Origin: an uncultured Dehalococcoidia bacterium
Lineage (GTDB): Bacteria > Chloroflexota > Dehalococcoidia > GIF9 > UBA5629
Direction: 5' to 3'
Assembly (NCBI GenBank): GCA_937975645.1
Contig: CALJTV010000006.1
Span: 1-42,371 of the forward strand
Length of the DNA: 42,371 bases
Shown here: piece after piece, positions 16,985 to 25,377 of the stretch
How the letters are laid out: each line of letters starts with the position of its first letter
Numbering within the stretch: position 1 is the stretch's first letter
Notes under the pieces: model-generated
What the model was told of the DNA's origin: nothing
Databases searched by the model: none
The model's input: the letters and a program-made list of their open reading frames with translations, nothing else
Position numbers and translations under genes: made by a program

Positions 16985-17491
16985 CTAGGGGATTTTATTC
17001 TGAAGTGCGCCTCTTCTGGTCATGGCTCCATGGGTGGGGACTCTGCCCATGATGGGTGGGGTCGGCAAGCTGCTCGGTTGAAATCTGGGGTGCAGGCGTA
17101 CCGGCGGCTTCAGCAGTCCTACCGGCTCCAGCGCCGCTGCGATCGTCGTCCTTTTCTTTAACTGTAGCTGTGCCCTCTCTTGCAACAATTTCAGGGCTTC
17201 AGGGTTGTCCTGCAGTCTGGCGATCCTTGGGTATGCCTTGGGGAGTTGCCCCTGCCGCTTCGGCTGGAACTCCACGGCGATTACGGAACTGCCCTTCATC
17301 GTAAGCTTATATTCGAAGTGGTCGCTGATGCCGTTGCTGAGATAACGGAAGTTGTTCGGTCTAGGTGTCTCTATGGCACGGGAAACCCCAAGCAAACCAA
17401 GACCGATAATTGTGCTCACCGGCTCTGGCATAAAAATCAGTGCCAGAGCCAGTGACTGCAGCCCAGCGCGGTAGGTTGAACTAGTGCTCAT
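16985..17491 (-). CDS. Hypothetical protein with one N-terminal hydrophobic segment
   Basis: A 168-residue open frame I do not recognise. Residues 9-36 are hydrophobic (LQSLALALIFMPEPVSTIIGL region) and may anchor it in the membrane; a folded-looking segment follows (FRYLSNGISDHFEYKL and ITVEFQP-like strands), and the last 60 residues are rich in Pro, Arg and Gln. ATG 17491 has no ribosome site and the sequence around it is AT-rich. It lies between two minus-strand genes and fits the direction of its neighbours. It may be a real lineage-specific gene, but support is only the open frame and context. Confidence 0.5.
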   Translation of the reverse strand: MSTSSTYRAGLQSLALALIFMPEPVSTIIGLGLLGVSRAIETPRPNNFRYLSNGISDHFEYKLTMKGSSVIAVEFQPKRQGQLPKAYPRIARLQDNPEALKLLQERAQLQLKKRTTIAAALEPVGLLKPPVRLHPRFQPSSLPTPPIMGRVPTHGAMTRRGALQNKIP

Positions 17492-17554
17492 TTAGCTGTT
17501 GTAATATTTAAGACTATTTTTTCTGGCAGGTCAACCGCGGGTACGGCTCATCCT

Positions 17555-17860
17555 TTAGAGCAGTTTCTTCTTGAGCCAAGAGATCCGCTGGTTCAATATC
17601 CTGGCGGCGTCAGCCCTGTCGCGGCTACGAGCCAGTTCATTTGCCAGTTTGACGTCACCGAAGACATCGCGCACCCAGCTGCTGAAATCGTTCTTTTCGG
17701 CGGTCACGTGATGGTCATAGCTCTGAGTACTCATATGGCTGAGACAGTCAGCCAGTTGTTGCAAGTTACTGGCGGTGCAGCCATCGTGGCAGAAGAACCT
17801 CTTATCACCGCTTACATCTCCCAGTATCCTAGCCGCATCCTCTCTCTTTCTTACCGCCAT
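17555..17860 (-). CDS. Small DUF5752-like protein
   Basis: A 101-residue protein. The frame is open back to 17995, but the ATG at 17860 has GAGGAGG 11-12 bases upstream, and the 45 residues before it look non-coding. The pattern FFCHDGCTASNLQQLADCL, then HMSTQSYDHH, then NDFSSWVRDVFGD, then LAN-x-L and the final RISWLKKKL matches the small DUF5752-type proteins found in archaea and Chloroflexota; I recall the pattern and cannot confirm the family name by search. Function is unknown. The conserved His pair and acidic NDF-W segment could form a binding site. Confidence 0.7.
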   Translation of the reverse strand: MAVRKREDAARILGDVSGDKRFFCHDGCTASNLQQLADCLSHMSTQSYDHHVTAEKNDFSSWVRDVFGDVKLANELARSRDRADAARILNQRISWLKKKLL

Positions 17861-18043
17861 CTTTGTGTCATCCCTCCTCAAGAGCCACCTTTTCAGGCTG
17901 TTTAACCCACCGTTACCATGCTTTAAGCCTGCACAGAGGCTAGCACATATCTTTTGCCCTGTCAAACAGCAGGCTTTTTCTTGCCGCCTGGGCATGTGCT
18001 AGAATTGTCTCGTAAGCGGTAAAGTTGCCAAAAGGAGGTCAGC

Positions 18044-18853
18044 ATGGACTTCGAGACTGTAATCTACGAGGTAAAGGAGAACATAGCCACCATTACGATG
18101 AACCGACCGGACAAGCGCAATGCCCTGAACCACGCCCTGCTCAGGGACCTGGACGTCGCCTTTGAGCAGGCTGAGAACGACCCCGAGGTGAAGGTGGTCA
18201 TCCTCAAAGGTGCTGGCAAGGCATTCTGTTCCGGCTATGATCTTACCGGCAGTCCTTACATAAGCATCCCTGAAGGGTACGACCGCTGGACAATAGGCAA
18301 TGCCTTGAAGACATTGCGTGGTATCAGCGCCCGCTACCTTAGGATCTTTAATTTTCCCAAGCCGACCATTGCGCAGGTCCATGGCTACTGTCTAGCGGCG
18401 GGGTGCTATCTGCAAATGTGCTGCGATGTCGCCATCGCCGCTGAGGATGCCATACTGGGGCATCCTGCCACCCGGGCTGGAGGTGTGACCAGCATGCCCC
18501 TGTGGGTGACCTATCTGGGCTTGCGCAAAGCCAAAGAGCTGCTGTTCACCAGCAGGCTCATCAGCGGTAAGGAGGCAGAGCGCATCGGTCTGGTGAACAA
18601 GGCGGTGCCGGCGGACAAGCTGGAGGAGGAGGTGTGGAAGATGGCGAAGGAGATGGCTGAGGTGCCCGCTGACGGCATGATGATACTCAAGGAAGCCCTT
18701 AACACCCATGCCCTGATACTGAACCTCGATGCCGTGTTCGCCTACCATCGCCAACTCAATGCCCTGGGGAGGTTGGCGAGAACCGAGGGTGCCGCCCCGT
18801 ACACGCTCGACCAGTTGCGCAGCCGTACCCGCGGCGAGAAGACAGAGCAGTAG
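18044..18853 (+). CDS. Crotonase-fold (enoyl-CoA hydratase/isomerase superfamily) protein
   Basis: A 269-residue protein with a strong AAAGGAGGT site before ATG 18044. The crotonase core is clear: ITMNRPDKRNALN at the start, the oxyanion region KAFCSGYDL and VHGYCLAAGC, and LLFTSRLISGKEAERIGLVN later. In enoyl-CoA hydratase the two catalytic glutamates are in the GGGCE and QPE motifs. Here these read AAGCY and HPA, so both are replaced (Tyr and Ala). Classical hydration of enoyl-CoA is therefore unlikely; isomerase, hydrolase, decarboxylase or dehalogenase-type chemistry by other superfamily members remains possible. It stands alone, 76 bases before the sirtuin gene. Confidence 0.87.
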   Translation: MDFETVIYEVKENIATITMNRPDKRNALNHALLRDLDVAFEQAENDPEVKVVILKGAGKAFCSGYDLTGSPYISIPEGYDRWTIGNALKTLRGISARYLRIFNFPKPTIAQVHGYCLAAGCYLQMCCDVAIAAEDAILGHPATRAGGVTSMPLWVTYLGLRKAKELLFTSRLISGKEAERIGLVNKAVPADKLEEEVWKMAKEMAEVPADGMMILKEALNTHALILNLDAVFAYHRQLNALGRLARTEGAAPYTLDQLRSRTRGEKTEQ

Positions 18854-18929
18854 GTACCCCGGGTTGGCAGCACGGCTGCCAGACCGGTTGAGGTGACTTT
18901 TGCAGTGACTGAAAGAGGGAGGTGAAGAG

Positions 18930-19772
18930 ATGAGCGGCGTTGAAGAGCTGATCGAACGCGCTGCTCGGGATTTAGCTTCCAGCAGCTATGCCATTGCCCT
19001 TACCGGCGCCGGTATTTCCACGGACTCTGGCATACCGGATTTCCGCGGTCCTAACGGCATCTGGACGAAGAACCCCGAGGCTGAAAAAAGGGCTTACGAG
19101 ACCTATTTCAGGTTTCTTCGTGACCCGGCTCAATACTGGCACGACAGGCTGACCATGGGCACCTCACTTTTGGGCAACCTGCAGGAGGCGAAGCCCAACC
19201 CGGCGCATTATGCCCTTGCCGAACTCGAAAAGATGGGCATTATAAAAAGCGTGCTCACCCAGAACATAGATGGCTTGCACGAAAAAGCCGGCAGTCAGCG
19301 GGTGTTCGAGTACCACGGCAGCATCTATAAGCTGAGGTGCCCGTCCTGCGGTTGCCGCTTCAGATACGAGGAGTATGACCTCAAGGGGTTGCTTGCTGAA
19401 GGCAAGCTACCGCCGCGGTGCAGGGAATGTAGCTCGCCGATAAAGGACGATGTGGTGCACTTTAACGAGCCGATACCCGCGGACGTCGCCCATGCTAGTC
19501 TGGAGGAGGCACACCGCTGTGACCTGATGCTCATCTGCGGCACCTCGGCGGTGGTCTATCCCTTTGCGGAGCTGCCACGGGTGGCGCGCTACCGCAGGGC
19601 AGGCTCGAGGCTGTTCTCTTTGGAGCAGGAAAAGAGGACCGTCATAATCGAGGTCAACGCCGAGCCCACACCGCTGACCCGCGAAGGCATCTCCGACTAC
19701 CTCATCCAGGGCAGGCTCGCCGAAGTCCTCCCCCAGATCGTGGAAAGAGTAAAGAAGCTTCGAAGCCAATAA
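18930..19772 (+). CDS. Sir2-family NAD-dependent protein deacylase
   Basis: A 280-residue sirtuin with a GGGAGGTG site before ATG 18930. NAD-binding motifs are present: ALTGAGISTDSGIPDFRG near residues 24-41 and TQNIDGLHEKAG near 111-122, followed by the catalytic His in EYHG. The zinc site is CPSC … CREC. The VVHFNEPIP segment replaces the usual VVxFGExLP. A long-insert feature is the segment of about 20 residues between AELPRVARYRR and VIIEVNAEPTPL. The family removes acetyl or other acyl groups from lysines, in bacteria often controlling acyl-CoA synthetases; a link with the synthetase subunit nearby is only a guess. Confidence 0.93.
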   Translation: MSGVEELIERAARDLASSSYAIALTGAGISTDSGIPDFRGPNGIWTKNPEAEKRAYETYFRFLRDPAQYWHDRLTMGTSLLGNLQEAKPNPAHYALAELEKMGIIKSVLTQNIDGLHEKAGSQRVFEYHGSIYKLRCPSCGCRFRYEEYDLKGLLAEGKLPPRCRECSSPIKDDVVHFNEPIPADVAHASLEEAHRCDLMLICGTSAVVYPFAELPRVARYRRAGSRLFSLEQEKRTVIIEVNAEPTPLTREGISDYLIQGRLAEVLPQIVERVKKLRSQ

Positions 19773-19842
19773 TTTTGGGAATACCCTGCCGCAGATCTTG
19801 GCGCCAACCGGTGTGGCCTAGCGGTGTTGTCTGCTGTACCCT

Positions 19843-19877
19843 TTCTTAACCTGTTCTTAACAATCGTATACAATAAT
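19843..19877 (+). promoter_or_regulatory. Putative OmpR-family response-regulator box and promoter before the two-component operon
   Basis: Two 11-bp units, TTCTTAACCTG (19843-19853) and TTCTTAACAAT (19854-19864), form a tight direct repeat with TTAAC every 11 bp, the helical spacing used by PhoB/OmpR-type regulators. Seven bp later comes AATAAT (19872-19877), overlapping TACAAT at 19869. The box sits where a -35 would be, as at activated promoters. Similar boxes lie at 25322-25343 and 25378-25399. Confidence 0.6.
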
Positions 19878-19909
19878 ACCATTGAAATAGTTGTTTCTTT
19901 ACGAAGGCT

Positions 19910-20617
19910 ATGAAGGCACTAAGGCAGAAGAGGGTCCTGGTGGTGGAGGATGACCGCAAGACCGCAGAGCTGGTGAAACTCTACCTGGAGCGGGCGGGCT
20001 ACACCGTGGCTGTGGCACATGATGGAGGCACGGCGCTGGAGAAAATGCGGCAGGAGGAGTTTGACTTGGTGGTGCTGGACATCATGCTGCCCGGAATGGA
20101 CGGCCTGAGCGTCTGCCGGCAGGTCCGACTTGACTCCGATGTTCCTGTAATCATGCTTACAGCCAGGGTGGCAGAATCAGACAGGCTTCAGGGGTTTGAC
20201 TCTGGTGCCGATGATTATGTGGTGAAGCCTTTTAGCCCCAGAGAGCTGGTGGCGAGGGTGCAGGCGATACTGCGCCGTAGTAGCCGCGATGAGCTGCTCA
20301 CCGGACCGCCGGAGGTCACACACGGCAAACTCACGGTCGATTTCCGTGCTGGCGAAGCTCGTTTGGGCGAAAGTAAGCTTCGGCTCACACCCACCGAGTT
20401 CCGTATACTGGCGGCGCTGGCGCGGGAGCCAGGGAAGGTGTTTAGCCGCGGAGAGCTTATCGAGAAAGCCCTGGGTCTGGACTACCGCGGCTTCGACCGC
20501 ACCCTCGATGTGCACATATTGAACCTGAGGCGCAAGCTGAAAGAGGCTGAACCGTCAGCCGACAGGTACATCAGGACGGTCTACGGCATGGGGTACAAGC
20601 TTGAGGTGAGTAAGTGA
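19910..20617 (+). CDS. OmpR/PhoB-family response regulator
   Basis: A 235-residue response regulator. The receiver domain (about 7-122) has the acidic pair E13-D14-D15, the phospho-acceptor Asp57 in VVLDIMLPGMDG, and Lys106 in VVKPFSP. The C-terminal winged helix (about 140-233) has LTPTEFRILAALAREPGKVFSR and the DRTLDVHILNLRRKL recognition region, so it binds direct-repeat DNA. It overlaps the kinase gene by 4 bases (GTGA), so the two are translationally coupled. The direct repeat at 19843 suggests autoregulation, and like boxes before the HlyD operon and the BNR gene suggest these as targets. The stimulus is unknown. Confidence 0.93.
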   Translation: MKALRQKRVLVVEDDRKTAELVKLYLERAGYTVAVAHDGGTALEKMRQEEFDLVVLDIMLPGMDGLSVCRQVRLDSDVPVIMLTARVAESDRLQGFDSGADDYVVKPFSPRELVARVQAILRRSSRDELLTGPPEVTHGKLTVDFRAGEARLGESKLRLTPTEFRILAALAREPGKVFSRGELIEKALGLDYRGFDRTLDVHILNLRRKLKEAEPSADRYIRTVYGMGYKLEVSK

Positions 20618-22083
20618 GGTCGCTCAGTCTCCGCTGGCGTCTTTTTTTGATCTTCGTGGCAATGGTGGCGGTCACCGTGGGCGCCATCTCGCTGTTCATC
20701 AGCACCTCTGCCAGCACCCAGATACAGCACTACGAGTATGGCAGGAGGGGCGAGCAGATGGCAAGGATGAGGGAGTTGCTGCTGCGTCACTATCTCGCCA
20801 AGCAGGACTGGGAGGGTGTCCAGTCTTCGGTGGAGCAGATAGGGCAGCTTTACGGTTGGCGGGTAAGGATAGTGGACACCAATGGCGTTGTGGTCGCCGA
20901 TTCAAGCAAGTCTTCTCTGGGGGAGAAGCTGGATGTCGGCGCCCACGCCCGCCCCTGGGCGAAGGAGGAGCGGCAAAGCGGGCTGTCCACTGAGATGTCA
21001 GAACCTCCACCGTTGTTTCTCCCGATTTTTATGTCTGCCGGAGACAGGGTGCAAAGGCTGGGCTATCTGGTTGTGGAGCCAGGGAATATGCAGGTGCCGA
21101 AGATGCCGCCACCATGGCAGTTTTGGGAAACAAGGATTGCGGAGCTGCGCAGTTCCATCGTGTGGTCTGTAGTCTGGGGCGGGCTGGTGGGCATAGGTCT
21201 GGCACTTTTGCTTTCCTTTTTCCTGTCACGGCGTATCACTGCGCCGGTACAGAGTCTGGCGTCAGCAGCTCGTAGCTTAGGGAAGGGGGAGTTTAGCCAG
21301 CGGGCGTCGGTGAAATCGAAGGATGAACTTGGGGAACTTGCCACGGCGTTCAATTCCATGGCGGCTGAACTGGAGAAAGCCGACAAATTGCGGCGCGACC
21401 TTGTTGCCGATGTTGCCCATGAGCTGAGGACGCCGCTTTCCAATATAAGGGGCTACCTAGAGGGCATCCAGGACGGCGTGGTCAAAGCCGATGAAGCCAC
21501 GCTCAGACTCATCTATGAGGAAGTGCAGCTGCTATCGCGTTTGGTAGAGGACCTGCATGAGCTGGCTCTGGCTGAATCGGGCGGGCTCAGTCTGAACAGA
21601 CAAGTCTGTGACATCAAGGACATCGTTCGGGATGTCGCCAGCGCCATGGGCTATCAGGCAATAGCAAAGGGGCTGAAGGTGCAACTGGATATGCCTGATA
21701 CGAATGCATTGGCTTTTATAGACGGGCAGCGGGTAGGGCAGGTATTGCGCAACCTGCTGAGCAATGCCATCAACTTCACACCGGAGGGCGGCGAGATCAC
21801 CATATCGGTAAAGCAGACAGGAGACGAGGTGGCAGTGAGCGTCGGGGACAGCGGACCTGGCATACCCCCGGAAGACCTTCCCTACATCTTCGAGCGCTTC
21901 TACCGCGTGGACAAATCGAGGTCACGGGCTACCGGCGGCAGTGGACTGGGACTGACCATTGCTAGGAGGCTTATCGAGGCGCATGGCGGTCAGCTAACTG
22001 TGGAGAGCACGCCGGGGAAGGGGAGCGTCTTCACCATCTCTCTGCCAACCCACAGTGGAGACGGTGCTACCACCGTAGACTGA
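20614..22083 (+). CDS. Membrane sensor histidine kinase
   Basis: A 489-residue kinase starting at GTG 20614. Membrane segments are at about 9-30 and 182-204, enclosing an external sensor region of about 150 residues with no recognised motif but rich in prolines near 131-137 and 162-168. HAMP is at about 205-258, the phospho-acceptor is His269 in VAHELRTPLSNIRG, and the ATP-binding domain has NLLSNAINFTPEGG, DSGPGIPPEDLPYIFERFYR and GGSGLGLTIARR. It should phosphorylate the regulator encoded just upstream. It ends 7 bases from the stop of the convergent FtsX-type permease, so the two operons face each other with no room for separate terminators. Confidence 0.93.
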   Translation: MRSLSLRWRLFLIFVAMVAVTVGAISLFISTSASTQIQHYEYGRRGEQMARMRELLLRHYLAKQDWEGVQSSVEQIGQLYGWRVRIVDTNGVVVADSSKSSLGEKLDVGAHARPWAKEERQSGLSTEMSEPPPLFLPIFMSAGDRVQRLGYLVVEPGNMQVPKMPPPWQFWETRIAELRSSIVWSVVWGGLVGIGLALLLSFFLSRRITAPVQSLASAARSLGKGEFSQRASVKSKDELGELATAFNSMAAELEKADKLRRDLVADVAHELRTPLSNIRGYLEGIQDGVVKADEATLRLIYEEVQLLSRLVEDLHELALAESGGLSLNRQVCDIKDIVRDVASAMGYQAIAKGLKVQLDMPDTNALAFIDGQRVGQVLRNLLSNAINFTPEGGEITISVKQTGDEVAVSVGDSGPGIPPEDLPYIFERFYRVDKSRSRATGGSGLGLTIARRLIEAHGGQLTVESTPGKGSVFTISLPTHSGDGATTVD

Positions 22084-22090
22084 GCCCTTG

Positions 22091-23356
22091 CTACTCGTAC
22101 CGTAACGCCTCTATGGGGTCGAGGCGAGAGGCATTCCACGCCGGGTAGAAGCCGAAGAACAGCCCCACACCCAGGGAGACCACCACGGCGAGGACGATGA
22201 TGTCCGCAGAAAGGAGCGTGGTCATCACCTTAAATCGTGAGAGCAGCACGGATACCCCGCAGCCGACCACCACGCCTATGATGCCGCCGGTAAGGGTGAG
22301 GAAGGCTGACTCGGTGAGGAACTGCCCCCAGATGTCGCGCTCTCTCGCCCCTAGCGCTTTGAGAATGCCTATCTCTCTGGTCCTTTCCAGCACGGAGACC
22401 AGCATGATGTTCATCACCCCAATGCCGCCAACAAGTAATGAAATGGCAGCCACAGCGCTTAAGAAAAGGGTCATGGTTCCGGTAGCCTCTTTGAGGGCTT
22501 CGACGGTGGACTGTACCGAGGTGATGTTGAAGTCGTTGTCAGCACCCGGGGCAAGACGGTGGCGGGAACGCAGCAAGTCGGTGATCTGTTGGGTAACAAA
22601 CTCTATCTGGTTCTGGTCGGTAACCTTGAGCGCTATGGAGGTGACCACTCGCTCGCCGCGGCTGGTACGCGGCTGGGTGACCATCTGCTGCATGGCGGTG
22701 AGCGGGATAATTACCGCGTCGTCCGGCGAAGCCCATACAGCGCCTTTAGCCTTGAGCACGCCGACGACACGGACGATGTTGCCACCGATGCGCATCTGCT
22801 GCCCCACCGGAGGTTCATCGCCAAACAGGGTCTGTTTCACATTGGCACCGAGCACCGCCACCCTACTGCCCCTCTGGTAATCGTAGTCGGTGAAGAAGTC
22901 GCCGTCAGCAATCTCCAGGTTGTACAAAAACATGTATTCCGGGGCAGTGCCGATGACCTGGGCATTCATGTTCTGGTTGCCGGCAACAAGCTGTTGGTAC
23001 GAGGAGAAGGTCGGTGCCAGCGCGGCTATGTACGGTACCTGCTCTTTTATCGCCTCGGCGTCCTCTAGCGTGAGTGTGCTGGCGCTGCCGAAGCCGCCCC
23101 TGATGCCGCCAGCCATGGTCATCCCCGGGCGGATGCCAAGAAGGTCGGCTCCTAATCCCTGAATACGGGAGAGTATTTGCGCCTGTGCACCTCTGCCGAT
23201 GGACATCAGCGCGATCACCGCAGCGATGCCGATAACGATGCCCAGAATGGTGAGGGAGCTACGCAGTTTGTGCGTGGCTATGCTCGTCCAGGCGCTGTAG
23301 ACGGGGTCGAGCCACTTTTTCAGTCCTTTAATTTGTGCCGGTTGCTGCCTTTTCAT
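22091..23356 (-). CDS. MacB-type (FtsX family) ABC transporter permease
   Basis: A 421-residue permease. One membrane helix follows the AWTSIATHKLRSSLTILGIVIGIAAVI start, then a periplasmic-type MacB core of about 220 residues, then three helices with the FtsX signature (RTREIGILKALGARERDIWGQFL). MacB-type systems do not translocate through a channel but couple ATP hydrolysis to work outside the membrane, exporting drugs, peptides or lipoproteins. It overlaps the ATPase gene by 4 bases (ATGA), and the adaptor gene overlaps the ATPase gene likewise, so the three form one operon read from 25259. Substrate unknown. Confidence 0.93.
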   Translation of the reverse strand: MKRQQPAQIKGLKKWLDPVYSAWTSIATHKLRSSLTILGIVIGIAAVIALMSIGRGAQAQILSRIQGLGADLLGIRPGMTMAGGIRGGFGSASTLTLEDAEAIKEQVPYIAALAPTFSSYQQLVAGNQNMNAQVIGTAPEYMFLYNLEIADGDFFTDYDYQRGSRVAVLGANVKQTLFGDEPPVGQQMRIGGNIVRVVGVLKAKGAVWASPDDAVIIPLTAMQQMVTQPRTSRGERVVTSIALKVTDQNQIEFVTQQITDLLRSRHRLAPGADNDFNITSVQSTVEALKEATGTMTLFLSAVAAISLLVGGIGVMNIMLVSVLERTREIGILKALGARERDIWGQFLTESAFLTLTGGIIGVVVGCGVSVLLSRFKVMTTLLSADIIVLAVVVSLGVGLFFGFYPAWNASRLDPIEALRYE

Positions 23357-24021
23357 GTTCTCTCCTCGGAGACCACCAGCCCGTCCTTAAGGCGTATGAT
23401 CCGCTGGCAACGCCGGGCAACATCTGGATCGTGAGTTATCATTACCAGCGTGATGCCCTGTTCCTGGTGCAGTTCAGTGAGCAGGGATAGTATTTCCTCA
23501 CCGGACTTGCTGTCCAGGTTGCCCGTAGGCTCATCAGCAAGGATCACCGGCGGTCTCTTCACTAGCGCCCGGGCAATAGCCACTCGCTGCTGTTCGCCTC
23601 CGGAGAGCTCAGTGGGGCGGTGGTTGGCCCTGTCGGCAAGCCCCACCCGCCGCAACGCCTCCACGGCAAGGTCGCGGTCGTCGATGCCTGCGTATTTAAG
23701 CCCCAGCTCCACATTGGCAAGTGCTGACAGGCGTGGCAGCAGGTTGAACGTCTGAAAGACGAAGCCCACCTTCTTTGCCCTGATAGCAGCCAACTCTGCG
23801 CTGCTCAGGGAGCTGACCTCTTTGCCATCGAGGTGGTAGCTTCCAGATGTGGGTCTATCAAGGCAGCCGATGATGTTGAGCAGGGTGGTCTTGCCCGAGC
23901 CGGAGGGTCCCATTATCGCCACCAGCTCCCCCTGCTCCACGGAGAGGTCTATGCCCTTGAGTACCTGAAGTTCCCTTTTACCCAGCGTATAAGTCTTGGT
24001 TATCTGCTGGAGTTTGATCAT
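23353..24021 (-). CDS. MacB/LolD-type ABC transporter ATP-binding protein
   Basis: A 222-residue ATPase of the MacB/LolD group. Walker A is GPSGSGKTT near residues 38-46, the Q-loop follows in [13 protein letters not shown], the signature is [15 protein letters not shown], Walker B is [12 protein letters not shown], and the switch His is in MITHDPDVA. All catalytic residues are present. It overlaps both neighbours by ATGA, implying translational coupling in the order adaptor, ATPase, permease. It powers the permease encoded next. Confidence 0.95.
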   Translation of the reverse strand: MIKLQQITKTYTLGKRELQVLKGIDLSVEQGELVAIMGPSGSGKTTLLNIIGCLDRPTSGSYHLDGKEVSSLSSAELAAIRAKKVGFVFQTFNLLPRLSALANVELGLKYAGIDDRDLAVEALRRVGLADRANHRPTELSGGEQQRVAIARALVKRPPVILADEPTGNLDSKSGEEILSLLTELHQEQGITLVMITHDPDVARRCQRIIRLKDGLVVSEERT

Positions 24022-25259
24022 CTGAACATCATCATCGGGGGGCGTTGTGTCTGCTGGGTCGATGTTGATGTGGATGAGGAAGTGGCTTTGACGATGAGCA
24101 CCTGCTCACCCTCGCTGACGCCCTCGGTGATCTCAGTATATTGCCAGTTGCTCAAGCCGGTGGTCACCTCGCGCTTCTCCGTGACCTCGCCGTTGACCAC
24201 CTGGACATATGACTTGCCACCTTCTTTGACCACGGCACCGTTGGGCACCAGAAGGACATCCCTTCTCTCATTTACAAATATGGTGGCGGTGACGGTGAGC
24301 CCCTCCTTGGGCTGGAAGTCAGCCATGGAAATAGCTGGCTTGGCTGTCTGCTGCTGGTAGCGTTGTGCTACCCACTGTCTGATCTGCTCTAGAGTGATGC
24401 GTCCCTCCTCCACTGCTTTCCGCACCTGTTCCGGCAACATTTCCAGCGTTATCTGGGAGGGGGAGCGCTGCTGTATTGCCACGGTCTCACCGGTGATGAG
24501 CTCAAGGCGCACCTTGTAGTTGACCACGTTCTGCTGGATGGTGGCGGCGGGGGAAATGCGCTTCACCCTGGCGGGGAAGCTGATGCCGGAAACAGCATCT
24601 ACCTGTACCGTTGCCCTAGCCCCGGGCTTTATCTGGAACACGTCCATCTCGCTCACCACCACATCTACTTCGAGTTTTGTGGGGTTGAGCAGCCGGATGG
24701 CGGCAGTGCCCTCGCTCACCCTGTCGCCTTCGGAAATATTGACCTGAGCTACTACGCCATCAAACGGTGCCACGATGGTGGCTTCCTCAAGCTGGCGTTC
24801 TGCCTCTTTTAATTTCTTTTTGGCAAGCTCAAGCTGGAGTTCCTTTATCTCGATGTCGAGGGGGTCGGGGGCGGAGAGGATGCGGTCGCCAGAAGCGGTG
24901 GTGGTCGGCTGTTTGGCTTTCTCCAGACTGTACTGTGCCGATTTCACATTTATCTGAGCCTGTATGAGGCTTTGTTCCAGAGTGGAGGTGTCCAGCTTGG
25001 CGAGAACCTGCCCTTTCTTCACCTCGTCCCCCATCTCCACCAGCACCGCCTGCACTTTTCCTGAAGAGCCGAAGGAGAGGTTGACCGAATCGGGCATCGC
25101 CAGGTTTCCGGTGGCGGTAATCTCTACAGTGAGGTTCCCTTTCCTCACCGTGGCTGTCTGAACTGTTGGCTGTGTGGAAGTATTTTTTGAACCACAGCCG
25201 GCAAGCACCCCGGTGCAGAGGAGCGCTATCAGCCCTAAAGCGGTCAGTGAGTTTTTCAT
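24018..25259 (-). CDS. HlyD/MacA-like adaptor lipoprotein
   Basis: A 413-residue adaptor. The start is ATG 25259, not the longer frame to 25289, because the signal peptide begins there; residues 1-23 end in the lipobox LAGC, so the mature protein is lipid-anchored by that Cys. The lipoyl-like half-motifs (GSSGKVQAVLVEMGDEVKKGQVLAKLDT and IVAPFDGVVAQVNISEGDRV) flank a coiled-coil hairpin (about 95-160), followed by a beta-barrel and membrane-proximal domain. Unusual is a helical insert of about 50 residues (LEMLPEQVRKAV to SMADFQPKEG) within the barrel region, and a Ser/Thr/Gln-rich tail. With the ATPase and permease it forms a MacAB-like exporter. Confidence 0.92.
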   Translation of the reverse strand: MKNSLTALGLIALLCTGVLAGCGSKNTSTQPTVQTATVRKGNLTVEITATGNLAMPDSVNLSFGSSGKVQAVLVEMGDEVKKGQVLAKLDTSTLEQSLIQAQINVKSAQYSLEKAKQPTTTASGDRILSAPDPLDIEIKELQLELAKKKLKEAERQLEEATIVAPFDGVVAQVNISEGDRVSEGTAAIRLLNPTKLEVDVVVSEMDVFQIKPGARATVQVDAVSGISFPARVKRISPAATIQQNVVNYKVRLELITGETVAIQQRSPSQITLEMLPEQVRKAVEEGRITLEQIRQWVAQRYQQQTAKPAISMADFQPKEGLTVTATIFVNERRDVLLVPNGAVVKEGGKSYVQVVNGEVTEKREVTTGLSNWQYTEITEGVSEGEQVLIVKATSSSTSTSTQQTQRPPMMMFR

Positions 25260-25308
25260 ATTGCCACCCGCCTGATATTTTAGTATCATCTAGCCTAAAT
25301 TACCACAG

Positions 25309-25343
25309 ATTTTAGGTAATGATTGTTAAGAACCTATTAACCC
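25309..25343 (-). promoter_or_regulatory. Putative response-regulator box and promoter of the HlyD-ABC operon
   Basis: On the minus strand GGGTTAATAGG (25343-25333) is followed directly by TTCTTAACAAT (25332-25322), with TTAA every 11 bp, and after 7 bp by TAAAAT (25314-25309). The second unit is identical to the second unit of the box before the response regulator. Confidence 0.58.
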
Positions 25344-25377
25344 GGCAAGAAGCGCCGTCAGCAATACCTCAGGCTAT

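Noticed and set aside
17420-17491. PEP-CTERM-like MPEPVSTIIGLGLLG in the hypothetical protein
   Set aside because: It is at the N terminus, whereas the sorting signal is C-terminal and followed by basic residues; no exosortase gene is present.
22197-22880. Plus-strand 227-residue open frame inside the FtsX permease
   Set aside because: It is antisense to a well-supported permease and has a low-complexity Ser/Thr/Pro composition.
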